This document shows positions 59,755-64,000 of a stretch of DNA of 64,000 nucleotides, in pieces. A model generated the notes under the pieces. The model was not told the DNA's origin. It ran no database searches and was given only the letters and a program-made list of their open reading frames with translations. Location of the stretch: the NCBI RefSeq assembly GCF_029227915.1, contig NC_079879.1, positions 34,788,501 to 34,852,500 of the forward strand. The letters are read 5' to 3'. The DNA comes from Hydractinia symbiolongicarpus (Eukaryota > Cnidaria > Hydrozoa > Anthoathecata > Hydractiniidae). How positions within the stretch are numbered: the first letter of the stretch is position 1; each line of letters opens with the position of its first letter. Made by a program: the position numbers and the translations under genes.

Positions 59755-60780
59755 TCGAATATATTTTTGTCTAGAGAAAACTTTGTACAAAGTGATTGGC
59801 AACTTGGAATGTAATTTGAACTTTTTACAAGAAGATGTTGCTATGAATAAAGTGGATCTATATGATATGTAGATACAAAGATCTGCTTTCCTTTGTTTAT
59901 CACCTGACTGATACAAAACAACAGTTGAATAAAAAATGCGATTTCTATACCTCACAGGAAAATACAAAAATCGCTTACCTAAAACGATCTTTTCGTTTCA
60001 GTCCTTATAAACAATGATTCAAATTTGTTTTTGTGAACTTAAAAAAAGTTTAAAATCGTTTTTTGTTTTTGTTTTATATAATAACCTTTATGCACATACG
60101 AATATCACATATTATTTCAGGAGATGAACCATTTTGTACAATTATGGAGCTGAAATACAACCGTTATTATTGTTATTATTATGCATTTTCCAATTCTGAT
60201 ATTCTTATCACTTTTGACCATATTTGGTATTGTAATTTGGCGCATGCGCAATAACATTTTGTAAAAATATACGACTTTGTCATGTACTACTTATCTTTTT
60301 CTTTATTCCTACCAAATATTAGCCCTGCTTGATCATTTTTTAGCAAGTTATGTTAATCTACCATCATTTTGACTATTTCTTGAGTACTAAAATACGCCTT
60401 TTTTTAGCCGAAAATATTGTCAGTGTTTATATGGAAAGGATGCGCAAGAATTTGTCTAATTTTTGGCTCCAATTAGGTATCTTCATATCTTTACAACTTT
60501 GTAACGAAAAATGTTTGAGAGTTAAATGACCCCTCGTTGGAAATTTAAACAATAGCTCTTTCATGCTGACAGATTAACAAAGCGAGCGCCTTTACGAATA
60601 GCCTGAACTCGATTTTTTTTGAAAAAGGACTAGTGCTAGAAAATATATATATGGGAATCAGAAAATCAATAAAAACTGCAGTTTTTTGGACTTATTATCT
60701 TCGTTATTTTTACATTTGGGTGAGGCTCTATCTATAAAGTCGGATCTTGGAGAACCTTTTTTAGATCTTGATTGAATATA
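59755..60780. other. No gene recognised
   Basis: AT-rich, no repeat or coding signal that I can support. Confidence 0.35.
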
Positions 60781-61048
60781 TGTACACTTTAAAGGAGAGG
60801 CGAACTGCACACGGTACGGCTGCGGAATAAAAGTTCATGATAACTGTGCTGATTTTAAAGACCAGACCGACTGCCATATTCAGCTCTATAATAAATCAAT
60901 TTACATTTTTAGCATCTTAAAGAAAAAGAATGTTTCATATTGAAAATGATCGTAGGGTTATAAAAAATTTTTTCATATAAAAATTGTAAATCATAAAACT
61001 TTGCAGAACGACATCACACTAGACCCAAAATATAAAACAGTCTCTTAA

Positions 61049-62034
<986 letters not shown>

Positions 62035-62119
62035 TTAAAAATAGTTTTCTTTACATCTTTGTGAGTGCTGAATGTTTTTATAATTCAGTATTTCTACATA
62101 TTTGCCAAACGGTTGGCTA

Positions 62120-63030
62120 TATTAAAAAAACAAAAAAAAACAAAGGAATATATTTGGTAGCCATTTTCAATAAGAAAACATGTGTGACTATTTTGCTCAC
62201 AACCACCGAACAAAACAAAACGAAAAGTTCGAATATATTAGGAATGCTGCAATGTCAATAATTTAAAGAGAAGTTCCCTAACCAGTTTCTTTTAACTCTC
62301 CATTACCTTTAAAATTCTCAAAACATTGGAGGTGTTTATTAACTGGTGGAGTCATAATTTACTAGGTTATTTCTACTCTAGATTTATCTCTCATCGTTCA
62401 CAGGGAGTTAAGATAATCTGCTACACAGGAATCGTGCCCAGCGCATAGTTGGAGGTTTCCGGCTGCATCAATAATGTCTCGTTTAAAAAGACACATTATG
62501 GATTTGCCAATGATTCATTCTAACACCTCACTAATACCACATCTCAACGGGTCCAGTTTCATACGGCGAACATATGATGATCGGAACACCTGATCTGTTT
62601 TTATCACGTGATCTTTTCCGAATCTTTTTCTAAAATGGTAGTCGTAATACTGACTGACTGTAGTTTTACTATGTAGTGGGAGTTGTTTTTATTTCTTTTC
62701 CCTTATTCTTTCATATAATCTAGAAATCTTCATCTTTTTTAAAATGATACACATTTCATAGTGTTTAAAGTGGCTTGTAGGTATGCATATAGAAATTGAT
62801 TTTCAGGTATTCAGGGATGCTATCTAGCTAGCTAGCTAGCTTATCCATAAATTTGTTGAAAAAGAAAGTGCTAGTTTGCACACAACGTTGCCTGCTGGCT
62901 AAGCTAACTAGATAGCTGTCTTTGTTTAGTTTATGTATATTATTATATAATAGGTAGATCATGAGATCTTGAGACGATGAAAAGTAGCTCTATTTTAAAA
63001 GAAAGTTTCAGAAACAAAAAAACAACCTTT
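62120..63030. other. No gene recognised
   Basis: Short TAGCTAGCTAGC run at 62823-62842; otherwise featureless. Confidence 0.35.
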
Positions 63031-63035
63031 ATGAA

Positions 63036-63454
63036 GGGGCTGTCGACAAACAGTCTTTGTCTCCATTAACGGCAAATTCGCCGTTAGAGGGGGAAGGGGG
63101 CAATGCATCGTCCGTTAAAATTATAAAAATGGAGACAAATTTCACTTTCTCACGTTTTTTATATCTATAGCTAAATTAAACAAATTAGAAAATGTTTCCA
63201 CAGTAAAAATCCGCCATAATCTTGAATTGGTTGTTAAAAAAATTGATCTCGTGTTGGTATAAGTCTCCACAAAGATTGTTCCATAAAGCGCGGGGGCAGG
63301 CAGGGTGCCAAAACTCTATTTAATGGCAATTTGCCGATTATGGAGACGAAAACTAACGTAGGGGAAATGGACTTGCTGTTAGGGGCAGGGGGGGGTTTGA
63401 GCCTAAGCGGCCAATTTACTGTTAATGAAGATGAAAACTGTTTGTCGACGGACC
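63036..63454. mobile_element. ~420-bp MITE with ~45-bp imperfect inverted termini
   Basis: The left end GGGGCTGTCGACAAACAGTC...CATTAACGGCAAATTCGCCG corresponds to the reversed right end GGTCCGTCGACAAACAGTTT...CATTAACAGTAAATTGGCCG. Interior carries G-rich runs and further CGTTA/ATGGAGAC words. No clear target-site duplication. Confidence 0.72.
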
Positions 63455-63543
63455 ATAACGTATATATACACATATATGAATAAAAATGTATTTTAATTAT
63501 GCAAGTTGTATCCAATACAGCTTCTTGGAGAACTCTGACTGTA

Positions 63544-64000
63544 CTGTTCTGCCTGGATAATAAACACTGCCCTGATTATGTACAGCAGCCTGCCCCGGTT
63601 AGGAACAGGGCAGAGAATACGTATTTAGTACAACATAATCAGGACAGGCCGGTTTATTATGTACAACAGCTCAAAAAATATTATTTGGCACTTTATAAAA
63701 GATACATAATCACAACAGGCCGGTTTATGTACAACAGTCTAATATTATTTGAGACTGAACTAGAACAAACATAATCTGGGCAGGCCGGCTTTTTTTTATA
63801 TTATTTCTCACTATTAGAACAATCATAATTGGGGCCGACCGCTATATACACTTCTGACAAGCAAATAGCCCTGGTGGCAAAGTTGTTGTTGTTCTCAAAT
63901 GAAACTAAATTTTGTGGGAACTAAATTTTGGGATTCGCAAGTTTGATAACTTTTCACCAAACTTAATTCCCGCATAAAGAATACTGTAAATGATCAAATA
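63544..64000 (+). repeat. Repeat family N, copy 3 (cut by window end)
   Basis: It starts CTGTTCTGCCTGGATAATAA and CTGCCCTGATTATGTACAGC, then units with ACATAATCAGGACAGGCCGG and CACAACAGGCCGGTTTATGT, and the tail from GCAAATAGCCCTGGTGG. Confidence 0.75.

Noticed and set aside
59092-59967. Open frames with TFPDF-type repeats on both strands
   Set aside because: Produced by GTCAGGGAAA arrays of the CAGGG element; no start context, splice or domain support.

Overview
This 64 kb window is AT-rich animal nuclear DNA with long introns, GT-AG splice sites and a very high load of decayed transposons. The domain make-up (astacin protease joined to TSP1 and MAM modules, short secreted-peptide genes, and KRBA2/Ginger-like integrase, piggyBac and YqaJ-like remnants) points to an invertebrate, most likely a cnidarian and perhaps a hydrozoan. 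That placement is inference from domain types, not from a marker gene. I saw no bacterial operon, CRISPR array, rRNA or intact tRNA gene.

The main content is two tandem minus-strand astacin metalloprotease genes. Gene A (42693 down to 14165) can be assembled completely from the sequence: nine exons with phase-compatible GT-AG junctions give 1512 nt, a 503-residue secreted protein with signal peptide, short propeptide, astacin domain (HExxHxxGxxHE zinc site and Met-turn), one TSP1 repeat and one MAM domain. Gene B (from 8502) is its paralogue. Only the signal-peptide exon and two following exons lie in the window; the rest runs off the left edge. Exon 3 of the two genes is 21/42 identical at protein level, and the ~300 bp about 0.4-0.7 kb upstream of each start codon is also conserved, so the tandem duplication carried upstream sequence.

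Right of gene A there is an unrecognised two-exon plus-strand coding-like stretch with an in-frame stop (45102-45419) and a compact two-exon minus-strand gene for a small secreted cysteine-rich peptide (47146-46854) with a TATA box and a possible frameshift at a six-base homopolymer. 

The rest is mobile-element debris. There is a dead piggyBac transposase in intron 1 of gene A (37.1-39.1 kb) whose TTAA-CCCTATT end is shared by several non-autonomous elements (14.9, 31.7, 45.6 and 51.1 kb, and possibly 23.6 kb). There are also a degenerate LINE reverse transcriptase (2.2-3.0 kb), another reverse-transcriptase remnant (54.7-55.6 kb), an integrase pseudogene (57.5-58.7 kb), a YqaJ-like exonuclease scrap (28.6 kb), a tRNA-like SINE (20.3 kb), and at least six multi-copy repeat families. 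One of these (60.8-62.1 kb) is split by a 986 bp TTAA-flanked element carrying a 154 bp AT microsatellite. Large parts of the left intergenic region (9-14 kb) and of 43-64 kb hold nothing I can assign.
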